From the NCBI GenBank assembly GCA_018268575.1, contig JAFDWF010000208.1, positions 65,540 through 129,539 on the forward strand: 64,000 nucleotides of DNA, written 5' to 3'. Below the pieces are notes generated by a model. It saw only the letters and a list, made by a program, of their open reading frames with translations, did not search any database and was not told the origin of the DNA. Position 1 is the stretch's first letter, and each line of letters begins with the position of its first letter. The stretch is from Actinomycetota bacterium (GTDB lineage Bacteria; Actinomycetota; Thermoleophilia; Solirubrobacterales; 70-9). Below are positions 46,397 to 55,410 of this stretch, in pieces. The position numbers were made by a program, and so were the translations under genes.

Positions 46397-47821
46397 TCAG
46401 CCGGCCGGCGCGACCGGACCGGGCGGGACCGACGGCGCGGCCTTGACTCCGGCCCGTTCTTCGAAGAGTTCCTCGATCTCCTCCAGCGGCTTGCCTTTCG
46501 TCTCCGGCACCAGCTTCCAGCAGAACCAGAGCGTGAGCACGCCGATCGCGGCGTAGAACCAGAACGCGCCCGCCCGCCCGAGCGCTTCGATCAGCAGCAG
46601 GAAGGTGAGCGAGACGATGAAGTTGAAGGTCCAGTTCGCCATCGTCCCGAGGCCGGCCGCCTTGGAGCGCACCCCGAGCGGGTAGATCTCCGCGTTCAGG
46701 AGCCAGAAGATCGGGCCGAGGCTGATCGCGAAGGAGGCGACGTAGGTCATCAGGCTGACGATCGCGACTACCGAGGCGAGGGTCGAGCCGCCGCCGCCCA
46801 CGAAGGCGCCGCCGAGCGCGACCAGCGAGATCACCATCCCCGAGACGCCGATCATCAGCAGCGTGCGGCGCCCCGCTTTGTCGAGCAGGCGGATCGCCAC
46901 CAGGGTCATGCCGACGTTGATGATCCCGACCCCGACCGCGGCCAGGATCGAGCCCGCCGAGGAGTTGACGCCGGTGAATTCGATGATCGTCGGGGCGTAG
47001 TAGATGACCGTGTTGATGCCGGTCACCTGCTGCAGGATCGCCAGCCCGATACCGACCACCAGCGCCGCCTTCACCGCCGGCTGCAGCAGGTCCGACCAGG
47101 AGCCCGGCTTGGCGTCGCGGTGGACCGACTCCTCGATTTCGTCGATCTCGCGGTCGATCGTGTCGGGGTCGTCGACGCGGATCTTCGCCAGCACCGCGCG
47201 GGCGGCGAAATCGTCCCCCTGCATCACCAGCCAGCGCGGGCTCTGCGGCATCCGCAGCATGCCGAAGGCGAGCGCCAGCGCCGGCACGCAGCCGAGCCCG
47301 AGCATCCAGCGCCAGCCTTCGATCCCGTTGAAGGCAAGCCCGACCAGGTAGGCGACGAGGATCCCCACCGTCACCGCCAGCTGGAAGAAGCTGACCAGGC
47401 GACCGCGGCTCTCCGGCGGCGCCACCTCGGAGATGTAAACGGGGGCGGCGGCCGAGGCGAGGCCGATCGCGACGCCGACCACGATCCGGGCGAGGACCAG
47501 GACCAGCTCGCCCGGCGCGGCCGCCGAGACCAGCGCGCCGACCATGAAGACGACGGCGGCGACCAGGATCATCAGCCGCCGGCCGTAGGTGTCGGCGGCG
47601 GGGCCGGCGACCGCGGCGCCGCCGACCGCGCCGATCGGCACCGCGGCGACGACCAGGCCCTGGGCGAAGCTGTCGAGGTGGAAGTCGCCCTTGATGAAGA
47701 GCAGGGCGCCCGCGATGACGCCGGTGTCGTAGCCGAAGAGCAGCCCGCCGAGACCGGCGATCGCCGCCGTCAAGACCACGTTGCGGCGCGCCCGTCGCGC
47801 CGAGGCCTCTGACCCGTTCAT
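46397..47821 (-). CDS. MFS sugar:proton symporter (GalP/XylE type)
   Basis: 474 residues with 12 membrane segments. Sugar-porter signatures are GGLLFGYDTGVIAGAL in helix 1, PVYISEVAPPESRGRL after helix 4, QQVTGINTVIYYAP in helix 7, and the final PETKGKPLEEIEELFEE. Likely a hexose or pentose importer. ATG at 47821 is followed upstream by a 12-bp perfect palindrome AACTGCGCAGTT (47836-47847), a possible operator. It is 58 bp from metF on the same strand, but the functional link is unclear. Confidence 0.93.
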   Translation of the reverse strand: MNGSEASARRARRNVVLTAAIAGLGGLLFGYDTGVIAGALLFIKGDFHLDSFAQGLVVAAVPIGAVGGAAVAGPAADTYGRRLMILVAAVVFMVGALVSAAAPGELVLVLARIVVGVAIGLASAAAPVYISEVAPPESRGRLVSFFQLAVTVGILVAYLVGLAFNGIEGWRWMLGLGCVPALALAFGMLRMPQSPRWLVMQGDDFAARAVLAKIRVDDPDTIDREIDEIEESVHRDAKPGSWSDLLQPAVKAALVVGIGLAILQQVTGINTVIYYAPTIIEFTGVNSSAGSILAAVGVGIINVGMTLVAIRLLDKAGRRTLLMIGVSGMVISLVALGGAFVGGGGSTLASVVAIVSLMTYVASFAISLGPIFWLLNAEIYPLGVRSKAAGLGTMANWTFNFIVSLTFLLLIEALGRAGAFWFYAAIGVLTLWFCWKLVPETKGKPLEEIEELFEERAGVKAAPSVPPGPVAPAG

Positions 47822-48341
47822 CCCGCGGCCACCCTAACTGCGCAGTTTGCGGAATGGAAGGGCGCTCCCCCCTTGCGTCTTACCGCCGGCGAGGCGTACC
47901 TTGCTCCTGCGACCGGGAGAGACCGGTCCTCCCGAGAAGCCAAGGGGGGAAGGTCTCGAAGGTGGCGCGACCGAGCTTCTGACGCGAAGGCTACGCGTGG
48001 GCAGGCAACGAGCGCCATCACCGGTCGTTTTTCGGTTGGCCGGGAGCCGGCCGAGGGGCGTCCCCGAGCCGAGACGGGAGGCGCCGTCCGAGCCGGCTCC
48101 TAGCTTTCCCGGTGGTCGTGGGGACCCTGCCCCTCCCGCGACCGGCGACCGGGGCGCATCTCGCGCGGGAGCCGGGCGTCGTCGGCGCACCCCGCGAGTC
48201 GTGCCGCGACTAGCCCGCCCGACCCCGCATATGTGGGCGCGATCAGCGCCCGAGCGGTGAACAGCGTCAGCGACGCGCTGCTCACCGCTGTTCGGTGGGC
48301 GACCCGTGCATCGCCGGGTGGCCCTGTGGGACGATGGCGCC
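47822..48341. other. 520-bp gene-free region with hairpins between divergent genes
   Basis: No convincing gene. It holds the palindrome AACTGCGCAGTT (47836-47847) close to the transporter start, several GC-rich hairpins between 47880 and 48060 (for example ACGCG-AAGGCTA-CGCGT), and a long one near 48250-48300 (GCGGTGAACAGCG / CGCTGCTCACCGC with one mismatch) about 50 bp before the hydratase gene. This could be an untranslated leader or RNA gene; I recognise no known riboswitch. Confidence 0.4.
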
Positions 48342-49088
48342 ATGGCGGAGGTGCGCTACGAGCGGGTCGGCGCCGCCGCGGTGCTGACGATCGACCGGCC
48401 GCAGCGGCGGAACGCCGTCGACGCGGCCACGGCGCGCGCCCTACGTGCGGGCTTCGAGAGCTTCGAGGCTGACGACGGCGCCCGCGCCCTGGTCCTCACC
48501 GGGGCTGGAGGCGAGGCGTTCTGCGCGGGCGCCGACCTGAAGGCGATCGACCTCGACGTCGACCACCCGGCCGGGCCGATGGGCTTCAGCCGGCTGGCTG
48601 CCTCGAAGCCGACGATCGCGGCGATCGACGGCTGGTGCCTGGCGGGCGGAGTCGAGCTGGCGCTCTGGTGTGACCTGCGCCTGGCGACCCCCACCTCTAC
48701 CTTCGGTCTTTTCGAGCGGCGCTGGGGGGTGCCGCTGGTCGACGGCGGGACGCAGCGGCTGCCGCGGGTGGTCGGGCTCGGCCGCGCCCTCGACCTGATC
48801 CTCACCGGCCGCGCCGTCGACGCGGCGGAGGCCGAGCGGATCGGCCTGATCACCGCGGTGACGGCGCCGGGCGAGCACCTGGAGCGCGCCCTCGCCCTCG
48901 CCGAGCAGCTGGCGGGCTTCCCGCAGGAGACGATGCTCGCCGACCGCCGTGCCGCGATCGAGGGGATCGGCCTGCCCTTCGAGGAGGGGCTTGCGCTTGA
49001 GCACCGGCTCGGTCGCGAGACGCTCGCGGTGGCCGCCCGAGGCGCCGCCCGCTTCGCCGCCGGCGAGGGCCGTCACGGCGCCTTTTAG
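48342..49088 (+). CDS. enoyl-CoA hydratase/isomerase family protein
   Basis: 248 residues of the crotonase fold. The oxyanion-hole motifs are AFCAGADLKAI and CLAGGVELALWCDLR; the latter is followed by ERRWGVPLVDGGTQRLPR, where catalytic glutamates of hydratases are expected (Glu of ERRWG and Asp of VDGG). A role in fatty-acid or CoA-ester breakdown is likely, the exact substrate unknown. The ATG at 48342 is chosen because the fold starts five residues later; an upstream in-frame start at 48306 is possible. Confidence 0.9.
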   Translation: MAEVRYERVGAAAVLTIDRPQRRNAVDAATARALRAGFESFEADDGARALVLTGAGGEAFCAGADLKAIDLDVDHPAGPMGFSRLAASKPTIAAIDGWCLAGGVELALWCDLRLATPTSTFGLFERRWGVPLVDGGTQRLPRVVGLGRALDLILTGRAVDAAEAERIGLITAVTAPGEHLERALALAEQLAGFPQETMLADRRAAIEGIGLPFEEGLALEHRLGRETLAVAARGAARFAAGEGRHGAF

Positions 49089-49189
49089 GTCCTACCGCGA
49101 TAGGTCCTTAAGCCCTGCCGGATTCCACCGAAGTACCCGTTTCCTGCACTCAACATCCCCCAAGTTGAAGTAATCTCAGTTCCGGTACC

Positions 49190-49852
49190 GTGCCGTTCGT
49201 GGCTCAACGGACTTCGATGCGCCCCCCGCCCGGACGGCAGCGCCTCTCGCGCGAGTTCATCGCCCGCCATCAGCGCGCCCGGATCGTCTCGGCGCTGGCC
49301 GAGGAGACGATGGCGCGCGGCTACCGTGCGGTCACCGTCGCCGACATCGTGCGCCGCGCCGGCATCGCCCGCAACACCTTCTACGACAACTTCTCTTCGA
49401 AGGAAGACTGCTTCCTCGCCACCCAGGACTTCGCGGTCGAGGAATCGCTCGCCCGCGTGGTCGAGGCGACCGCCGAGGCCGAGGGCTGGGAGGAGCGGCT
49501 GGTCGCCGGACTGGGCGCCTTCCTCACCTACGTCTCCGACGAGCCGGCGCTCGCCCGCACCTGCATCGTCGAGGCGCTCTCCGCCGGCCCCGCCGCGCAG
49601 GAGCGCTACGAGCACTCGCTACAGGCGTTCGTGCCGCTGCTGCGCAAAGGCCGCGAGTACTCCGACCACGGCGACGACCTCCCCGACACACTGGAGGAGA
49701 CGATCGTCGGTGGCATCTTCTGGGTCATCTACCAGCGCATCGTGCTCGGCGAATCCGAGCAGATCGGGTCGCTCTTGCCAGACCTCGTCGACTTCGCCCT
49801 GACTCCCTATATCGGAGCCGAGTCGGCTCAGCGGGCCACCGCCCGGCTTTAG
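49190..49852 (+). CDS. TetR-family regulator 1
   Basis: 220 residues. N-terminal HTH (RIVSALAEETMARGYRAVTV; RRAGIARNTFYDNFSSKEDC) and a helical ligand domain (LARTCIVEALSAGPAAQERY). Start GTG 49190, or ATG 49217. A direct repeat TAGGTCCT at about 49086 and 49102 in the upstream 100 bp might be its operator. It lies four bases before a second TetR gene of the same subfamily, so the two look like a tandem duplication. Confidence 0.9.
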   Translation: MPFVAQRTSMRPPPGRQRLSREFIARHQRARIVSALAEETMARGYRAVTVADIVRRAGIARNTFYDNFSSKEDCFLATQDFAVEESLARVVEATAEAEGWEERLVAGLGAFLTYVSDEPALARTCIVEALSAGPAAQERYEHSLQAFVPLLRKGREYSDHGDDLPDTLEETIVGGIFWVIYQRIVLGESEQIGSLLPDLVDFALTPYIGAESAQRATARL

Positions 49853-49856
49853 GGCC

Positions 49857-50558
49857 GTGCCCGACAGGTATCGTCGCCTCGTGGCCTCCGATCCCGCCGC
49901 CGAGTACCCGCCGGAGCTCTCGCGGCTCCCCCCGGGGCGGCACGGGCTGCCGCGCGACTTCGTCGTCCACAACCAGCGCGAGCGGCTGATCGCGGGCCTC
50001 GCCGAGGCGGTTGCCGAAAAAGGCTACGGCGGCACCACGATCGCCGACGTCACCCGCCACGCAGCGGTCTCGCGGCGCACCTTCTACGAGCACTTCGACG
50101 GCAAGGACGAGTGCTTCGTCGCCGCCTTCGACACGGTCACCGAGCAGCTGCGCGAGCGGGTCGACGCCGCCTACGAGGCCGAGGATGACTGGCCTGCGCA
50201 GATCATCGCCGCGATCGAGGAGATGCTCGCCTTCCTCGCCTCCGAGCCGAACCTGGCGCGCCTCGCGATCGTCGAGGCGCTGGTCGCCGGGCCGGTCGTG
50301 GTCGAGCGCTACGACGCCGCCGTGCAGACCTTCCTCCCCTACCTGCGGGCCGGTCGCGAGGGCCGGCCGAAGGCGGTCCTCGACCACCTCTCCGACTCCA
50401 CCGAGGAAGCCCTCGTCGGCGGCATGGTCTCGCTGATCTCGCGCCGCATCGTCGCCGGCCAGACCGACGAGCTGGAGGCGCTCGGCCCCGACCTGGTCGA
50501 GTTCACCCTGGCGCCCTACCTCGGCAACGAGGAAGCGGCGCAGCTCGCCCGTGGCTGA
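49857..50558 (+). CDS. TetR-family regulator 2, paralogue of the preceding gene
   Basis: 233 residues. HTH region LIAGLAEAVAEKGYGGTTI and AVSRRTFYEHFDGKDECFVAA. The ligand domain shares ARLAIVEALVAGPVVVERYD and the C-terminal DLVEFTLAPYLG with regulator 1 (there DLVDFALTPYIG), supporting duplication. It is four bases downstream of regulator 1. What they control is not evident; the neighbouring hydratase is a candidate. Confidence 0.9.
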   Translation: MPDRYRRLVASDPAAEYPPELSRLPPGRHGLPRDFVVHNQRERLIAGLAEAVAEKGYGGTTIADVTRHAAVSRRTFYEHFDGKDECFVAAFDTVTEQLRERVDAAYEAEDDWPAQIIAAIEEMLAFLASEPNLARLAIVEALVAGPVVVERYDAAVQTFLPYLRAGREGRPKAVLDHLSDSTEEALVGGMVSLISRRIVAGQTDELEALGPDLVEFTLAPYLGNEEAAQLARG

Positions 50559-50566
50559 CGCCGGCG

Positions 50567-50619
50567 GCTGAGTTCGCACTTCGCGCCGCTATCCGGAGCC
50601 AACTGCGAACTCGCTCAGC
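50567..50619. repeat. Palindromic repeat F4, copy 3
   Basis: GCTGAGTTCGCA (50567-50578) and TGCGAACTCGCTCAGC (50604-50619) pair with small bulges. It lies between the converging TetR and dnaE2 genes and contains the dnaE2 stop, so it may also terminate transcription both ways. More diverged than copies 1 and 2. Confidence 0.55.
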
Positions 50620-53600
50620 CCCGCCGGCCGAACATGTGCCCGGCCGGGGCGACCTCGCGCAGCTCGGCGACGGCGAATTCACGATCGCGCCTCCGCGCCG
50701 CCCCCGGTCGCGGTTCGCGGCGGACGCCGCGGGCGGGGGAGGTCGGCAGATCGCTCACGCTCGACGCCCCCGGTGGGGCCGCTGCGGGCGCCGCCCCCGG
50801 TTCGCGCTCCAGCTCCGCGATCCTGGCGACGAGGACGTTGACGACCCCTTCGCGCCGCTCGAGCTTGCCCTCGGCGCGGATCAGGGGCGCGGCCCGGACC
50901 ACGACACGATTGCGGTCATAGACGCGCGCGGGCACGATCAGGTTGACCACGCCGACCTCGTCCTCGATCAGCATGAAGACGATCCCCCCCGCGGTCTCCG
51001 GCCGCTGGCGGGCGACGACCATCCCGGCCACCTCGACCATCGCCCCGCTGTCGATGCGCTCGAGGTCGACGCTGCGCGGCAGCTCCGCGGCAAGGTCCGG
51101 GCGCATCAGCGCCATCGGATGGTGGCCGAGGGCCATCCCGGTCGAGCGGTAATCGGCGATCACCTCGCCCCAGTCGCCGAGGCGCTCCAGGCGGGGTGGC
51201 TCGGCCGGCTCGATCGGCAAGGCGAGCTGCGTCACGCCGCGGCCGGCCTTGCGCCCGTTGCCGGTGACGCCGACCCGCCACAATGCCCGCCGCCGTTCCT
51301 CCTCGGCCCCGAGCGGCACTTCGTCGAGGGCCCCGGCCCAGGCCAGCTTTTCGAGGCTCGGCAGCCCGACTCCCGAGCGCGAGGCCAGCTCGGCGATGCC
51401 GCGGTAGGGGCCACCGCGCTCGCGCTCGGCGACCAGCGCCTCCATCTCCTCCTTGCGCACCCCCTTCACGTAGTCGAGGCCGATCCGCACCACGAGGCCA
51501 CCGGGTGTTCCTGGCGGCTCGCCGCGTCGCAACGGCGATTCGACGTGGCAGAGGACATGGCTGCGGTTGGCGTCGACGCCGCCGAGGCGGACCTTGCGGC
51601 GGGCCGCCTCGTGGACCAGGGCGTCGGGCGGGTAGAAGCCCATCGGCTGCTCGTTCAAGAGGCCGCAGAGGAAGGCCTCGGGATGGTGCTCCCGCAGCCA
51701 GGCCGACTGGTAGGCGAGCAGGCCGAACGCCGCCGAGTGGGCCTTCGGGAAGCCGAAGCCGGCGAAGCCCTGGATCTTCTCCCAGATCTCCTCCGCCAAT
51801 TCGGCCGAGGCCCCCGATTCCCGCCGGGCGCCGGCGACGAAGGTGCGGTGGTGCTTCTCGATCTCCTCCTCGGAGCGCTTGCGGCTCATCGCCCGCCGCA
51901 GGCCCTCCGCCTGGGCGGCGGTGAAGCCGGCGAACTCCATCGCCACCTCCAGCACCTGCTCCTGGTAGACGATCGTCCCCAGCGTGTCCTTCAGGGGCTT
52001 CTCCAGGGAGGGGTGCTCGTAGGGGATCGGCCAGTCGGGGTCTTCGCGCCGGCGCTTGCGGCGTTCGATGTAGGGGTGGACGGCGCCACCTTGGATCGGG
52101 CCGGGCCGGACCAGCGCCACCTGCACGGTGAGGTCCTCGAGGGTTTCCGGATGGGTGCGGGGCAGCATCTGCATCTGGGCGCGGCTCTCGATCTGGAAGA
52201 CGCCGGTCGTCTCGGCCCTCTGGATCGACTTGAAGGTCTTTTCATCCGTGAGCGAGATGCGCGAGAGGTCGATCGTCTCGTCCTCCGCCGCCTTGACTTC
52301 GTCGACGCAGCGTTCGACCGCGGAGAGCATCCCCAGGCCGAGCAGGTCGATCTTCAGCAGCCCGGCGTCGGCGCAGGAGTCCTTGTCCCATTGGACGATC
52401 TGGCGGCGCTCCATCGCGGTCGGCACCAACGGGCAGAAGTCGACCAGCGGTGCGGTGGAGATCACCATCCCGCCGGAGTGCTGGGAGGCGTGGCGGGGCA
52501 GGCCGAGCGCCTCCTTTCCCACCTCCAGCAGCGCCTGCCAACGGCACGAGCGGGCGCGCTTCTCGCCCAGCACGGCGACCACGTCGCGTTCCATCTCCGC
52601 CCCCGAATCGTGGAAGCCGACCACTCCCGCGACCTTCTCGACCTCCTCCGGCGGCAGGCCGAGTGCCTTGCCGAGATCGCGGACGACGCCGCGCGGGCGA
52701 TAGGTGGGGAAGGCGGCGACGAGGGCCGAGCGATCCGCGCCATAGGCCTCGTGCACGCGGGGGATCAGCACCTCGCGGATGTCGCGGGGGAAGTCGAGGT
52801 CGATGTCGGGCATCGAGCGGGCGTCGTCGGAGACGATCTCCTCGTTGAGGAAGCGGCCCGGGAAGAGGTCCGCTTTCACCGGGTCGATGTGGGAGAGGCC
52901 GGTCAGGTAGCAGACGATCGAGCTGACGCTGGAGCCGCGCCCGCGACCCGGTGGGAGGAGGGAGCGGGCGGCCTCCTTCCCCCGTATCTCGAGTGCTACG
53001 TCGCGGGCGAGCTCGAGCAGGCGGTGGTGGAGGAGGAAGAAGGCGGAGAGGCCGATCTTGCGGATCGTCGCCAGCTCTCGCCCGAGCCTGCCCTCGGCCT
53101 CGCGACGATTGCGTCCGGGCGGGTAGGCCTCGACCAGCCGGTCTCGGCAGAGCGTCGCGAGCGTCGCGTCGGCGTTCTCCTCCTGCGGATAGCTGTAGCC
53201 GAGGTCGGTGGTCAGGTCGAAGCGGAGCCGCTCGGCGAGGCGGACGGTCTCGGCGACGGCGTCGGGATGCTCGGCGAAGCGGGTGGCCATCGCGGCGGGC
53301 GAGGCGAGCGCCGAGGACGAGTTGCCGCGCCGCCGCGGCTCCGAGGACTCGAGGGTCTCGTTCAGCCCGACCGCGACCAGGGCGTCCTGGAGGTGTGAGC
53401 GCGAGCGGGCGTGGGCGTGGACGTTGCCGGTGGCGACGGTGGCGACGCCGAGCCGCTCGGCGACGAGGGCGAGCCAGCGGTTGCGCGCGTGGTCGCGTCG
53501 CCAGTAGGGACGTTGGAGCTCGACCCGGAAGCGATTACGACCGAAGGCGGCGAGGAGGCGCCGGGCGAGCCGCTCGCCGAAGGCGGTGTCGCCGCGCTCG

Positions 53601-54052
53601 AAGGCCCCGGCGAGCGCCCCGTCCCGCGCGCATCCGGAGAGGCAGACGAGCCCCTCGGCGTGCCGCTCGACTTCCTCCAGCGTCGTCCAGGCCGGTTCCG
53701 CGGCGCGCGCCGGGTTGTCCCGCGTATGAGCGTGTGCCGCGGTCAAGAGCCGGCACAAGTTCCGATACCCGTCGTCGTCCTCGACCAAGAGCGTCAAGTG
53801 CGCCGCCCGCCCATCAACATCGGGGTTGGGTAGGCGCACGGTCAGCTCGGCGCCGGTGATCGGGCGCAGGCCGTGGCTCTTGGCGCAGGTGGCGAACTCC
53901 ATCGAGCCCCAGACGCCGTCGTGGTCGGTCAGCGCCATCGCCGGGTAGCCGAGCGCCGCCGCTGCCTCGGCCAGGTCGGACGGGATCGAGGCGCCGTCGA
54001 GGAAGGAGAAGGCGGAGTGGGCGTGCAGCTCGACGTAGGGCGGACCGGTCAT
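50615..54052 (-). CDS. dnaE2: error-prone DNA polymerase DnaE2
   Basis: 1,145 residues, a C-family polymerase. PHP domain at the N-terminus (VELHAHSAFSFLDGASIP; ALTDHDGVWGSMEF), polymerase core with GRGSSVSSIVCYLTGLSHID and the catalytic DIDLDFPRD, and a C-terminal OB-fold (MVEVAGMVVARQRPETAGG). A beta-clamp motif QLALPI precedes the OB part. It performs translesion synthesis with ImuB after DNA damage, and sits 15 bp after the small DUF gene in the imuB operon. Confidence 0.96.
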   Translation of the reverse strand: MTGPPYVELHAHSAFSFLDGASIPSDLAEAAAALGYPAMALTDHDGVWGSMEFATCAKSHGLRPITGAELTVRLPNPDVDGRAAHLTLLVEDDDGYRNLCRLLTAAHAHTRDNPARAAEPAWTTLEEVERHAEGLVCLSGCARDGALAGAFERGDTAFGERLARRLLAAFGRNRFRVELQRPYWRRDHARNRWLALVAERLGVATVATGNVHAHARSRSHLQDALVAVGLNETLESSEPRRRGNSSSALASPAAMATRFAEHPDAVAETVRLAERLRFDLTTDLGYSYPQEENADATLATLCRDRLVEAYPPGRNRREAEGRLGRELATIRKIGLSAFFLLHHRLLELARDVALEIRGKEAARSLLPPGRGRGSSVSSIVCYLTGLSHIDPVKADLFPGRFLNEEIVSDDARSMPDIDLDFPRDIREVLIPRVHEAYGADRSALVAAFPTYRPRGVVRDLGKALGLPPEEVEKVAGVVGFHDSGAEMERDVVAVLGEKRARSCRWQALLEVGKEALGLPRHASQHSGGMVISTAPLVDFCPLVPTAMERRQIVQWDKDSCADAGLLKIDLLGLGMLSAVERCVDEVKAAEDETIDLSRISLTDEKTFKSIQRAETTGVFQIESRAQMQMLPRTHPETLEDLTVQVALVRPGPIQGGAVHPYIERRKRRREDPDWPIPYEHPSLEKPLKDTLGTIVYQEQVLEVAMEFAGFTAAQAEGLRRAMSRKRSEEEIEKHHRTFVAGARRESGASAELAEEIWEKIQGFAGFGFPKAHSAAFGLLAYQSAWLREHHPEAFLCGLLNEQPMGFYPPDALVHEAARRKVRLGGVDANRSHVLCHVESPLRRGEPPGTPGGLVVRIGLDYVKGVRKEEMEALVAERERGGPYRGIAELASRSGVGLPSLEKLAWAGALDEVPLGAEEERRRALWRVGVTGNGRKAGRGVTQLALPIEPAEPPRLERLGDWGEVIADYRSTGMALGHHPMALMRPDLAAELPRSVDLERIDSGAMVEVAGMVVARQRPETAGGIVFMLIEDEVGVVNLIVPARVYDRNRVVVRAAPLIRAEGKLERREGVVNVLVARIAELEREPGAAPAAAPPGASSVSDLPTSPARGVRREPRPGAARRRDREFAVAELREVAPAGHMFGRRG

Positions 54053-54067
54053 CGCTCCCGCCTCATC

Positions 54068-54310
54068 TCAGGCCCGCTGGCGGAACCAGCGCCTGTCGTC
54101 GTCGCGGAAGACGGTGACCGCGCGCCCGTCGGCGAGGGCGAGCTCGAAGTAGTGGCGGTGCAGCGGCCGTGCCGTCCACCAGCCGTCTTCGACTACCCAC
54201 TCCTCGCGCACCGCCTCGACCGCGACCTGGTCGACGCGCCACGGTGGCCCCCTGCGGTCGGCGCTGACCGCCACCGGGCGCGGCTCATACAGGCGGCGCG
54301 CCGGCCTCAT
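54068..54310 (-). CDS. small conserved protein between imuB and dnaE2 (DUF6504-like)
   Basis: 80 residues with no membrane segment. It has EWVVEDGWWTARPLHRHYFE and ends FRDDDRRWFRQRA. A small protein of this kind is often encoded in actinobacterial imuB-dnaE2 operons (I recall the label DUF6504, not verified). ATGA overlap with imuB and a 15-bp gap to dnaE2 indicate it belongs to the mutasome unit. Function unknown. Confidence 0.7.
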   Translation of the reverse strand: MRPARRLYEPRPVAVSADRRGPPWRVDQVAVEAVREEWVVEDGWWTARPLHRHYFELALADGRAVTVFRDDDRRWFRQRA

Positions 54311-55377
54311 TGCAGCTCCGGGAACGGGGCCAGCATGCCCCAGCGCTCGGGGACCCGCGAGGCGGTGTCGACGGGGAGCACGCGGAGCAAGGCGTCCGCG
54401 CCCTGGGCGGCGCGCACCTCGCGCACCGCCTCGCCCAACCGCCGCCGCCGCGGCTCGGCGCCGCCGACCTCCATCACCAGCTGGTCGGTGGCGGGCGGAC
54501 CGAAAGCGAGCACCCGCAGCCGCAGCGCTTCCGCCGGGCCGGGGAGGCCCTCCAGCCGCGGCACCAGGAGGCGGCGCAGGACCGCGGCGGCGGCGCTCGG
54601 CCGGCCGAGGCCCTGGTCGACGCTCCAGCTGCCGCCACCGCAGAGCCGCGCCTCGAGGCGCACCCCGTGGAGCGTCCGCCCCCGCCGCGCGGGCGCCGCC
54701 AGCAGCCGGTCGATCAGCAGCATCAGCGTGCGGTCGAGCTGGCTCCCCGCCACCCCTTCCGGCAGCTCGATCTCCTCCATCAGCTCCTCGTGGGGGACGC
54801 GCGGGCGCAGCGGCTCCTCCTCGCCGCGGGCGATCCGCCAGGCGCGCAGGCCGCGCCCGCCGAAGCGGTCGGCGACCTGGTCGGCGGTCAGCTTGCGCAG
54901 CGCGCCGAGCGTCCCGATCCCCAGCCGCCCCAGCGACTCGACGAGGTCCTCGGCGTCGCGCTCCCTCTCGCCCAGCCGGTCGAGCAGCACCGCGGTCGGC
55001 AGCCCGCCGAGGAAGCGGGGGAGGCGCCCTCGTGCCACCACCAGCTCGCCACGGCCGGCGGCGGCGCAGGCGGCGGTCCGGGTCGGTGCCACCCCGATCA
55101 GCACCGGTATCCCGACCGCCCGCCGCGCCACCGCCGTCACCCCGGCGACCTCGCCGCCGTAGAGCCCGCGCAGCCCGCCGACCGCGAAGAAGGCCTCCCC
55201 GGCCCGCTCCGTCTCGACGGCGGCGCCGACGCCCTCGAGCGCCCGCGCCATCGCCTCGGTCAGCTCGGCCGCCGCGACCGGGTCGGCGAGAGCTTTGCGC
55301 CCGGGCCGAAGCCCCCCGGAACGACCCGGGCGCTCAGGAGCCGCCAGGCGGCAGTCGATGACGCAGGCGATCTCCAT
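54307..55377 (-). CDS. imuB: Y-family polymerase-like protein ImuB
   Basis: About 356 residues. Palm/finger/thumb parts of the Y-family fold are recognisable (PTAVLLDRLGERERDAEDLVESLGRLGIGTLG begins near residue 160; TLHGVRLEARLCGG), but the N-terminal acidic pair of active polymerases is not intact (ACVIDCRLAA). ImuB is a catalytically inactive hub joining DnaE2 and the clamp. The ATG at 55377 is preferred over GTG 55395, because the latter lies in the LexA box. No imuA'/recA-like gene is present here. Confidence 0.9.
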   Translation of the reverse strand: MEIACVIDCRLAAPERPGRSGGLRPGRKALADPVAAAELTEAMARALEGVGAAVETERAGEAFFAVGGLRGLYGGEVAGVTAVARRAVGIPVLIGVAPTRTAACAAAGRGELVVARGRLPRFLGGLPTAVLLDRLGERERDAEDLVESLGRLGIGTLGALRKLTADQVADRFGGRGLRAWRIARGEEEPLRPRVPHEELMEEIELPEGVAGSQLDRTLMLLIDRLLAAPARRGRTLHGVRLEARLCGGGSWSVDQGLGRPSAAAAVLRRLLVPRLEGLPGPAEALRLRVLAFGPPATDQLVMEVGGAEPRRRRLGEAVREVRAAQGADALLRVLPVDTASRVPERWGMLAPFPELQ

Positions 55378-55378
55378 A

Positions 55379-55392
55379 CGAACGTATGTTCG
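55379..55392 (-). promoter_or_regulatory. LexA (SOS) box of the imuB-dnaE2 operon
   Basis: CGAACGTATGTTCG matches the Gram-positive/actinobacterial LexA box CGAAC-N4-GTTCG perfectly. It ends one base before the imuB ATG. TTGATC, 17 bp before GAACAT inside the box, is a candidate -35/-10 pair and would place the transcript start at the ATG, a leaderless mRNA. Confidence 0.88.
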
Positions 55393-55410
55393 CACGAATC
55401 AGACCGACGA

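Noticed and set aside
26742-50619. Inverted repeats as ends of insertion sequences.
   Set aside because: No transposase frame occurs between or near any arms and element sizes are below 200 bp.
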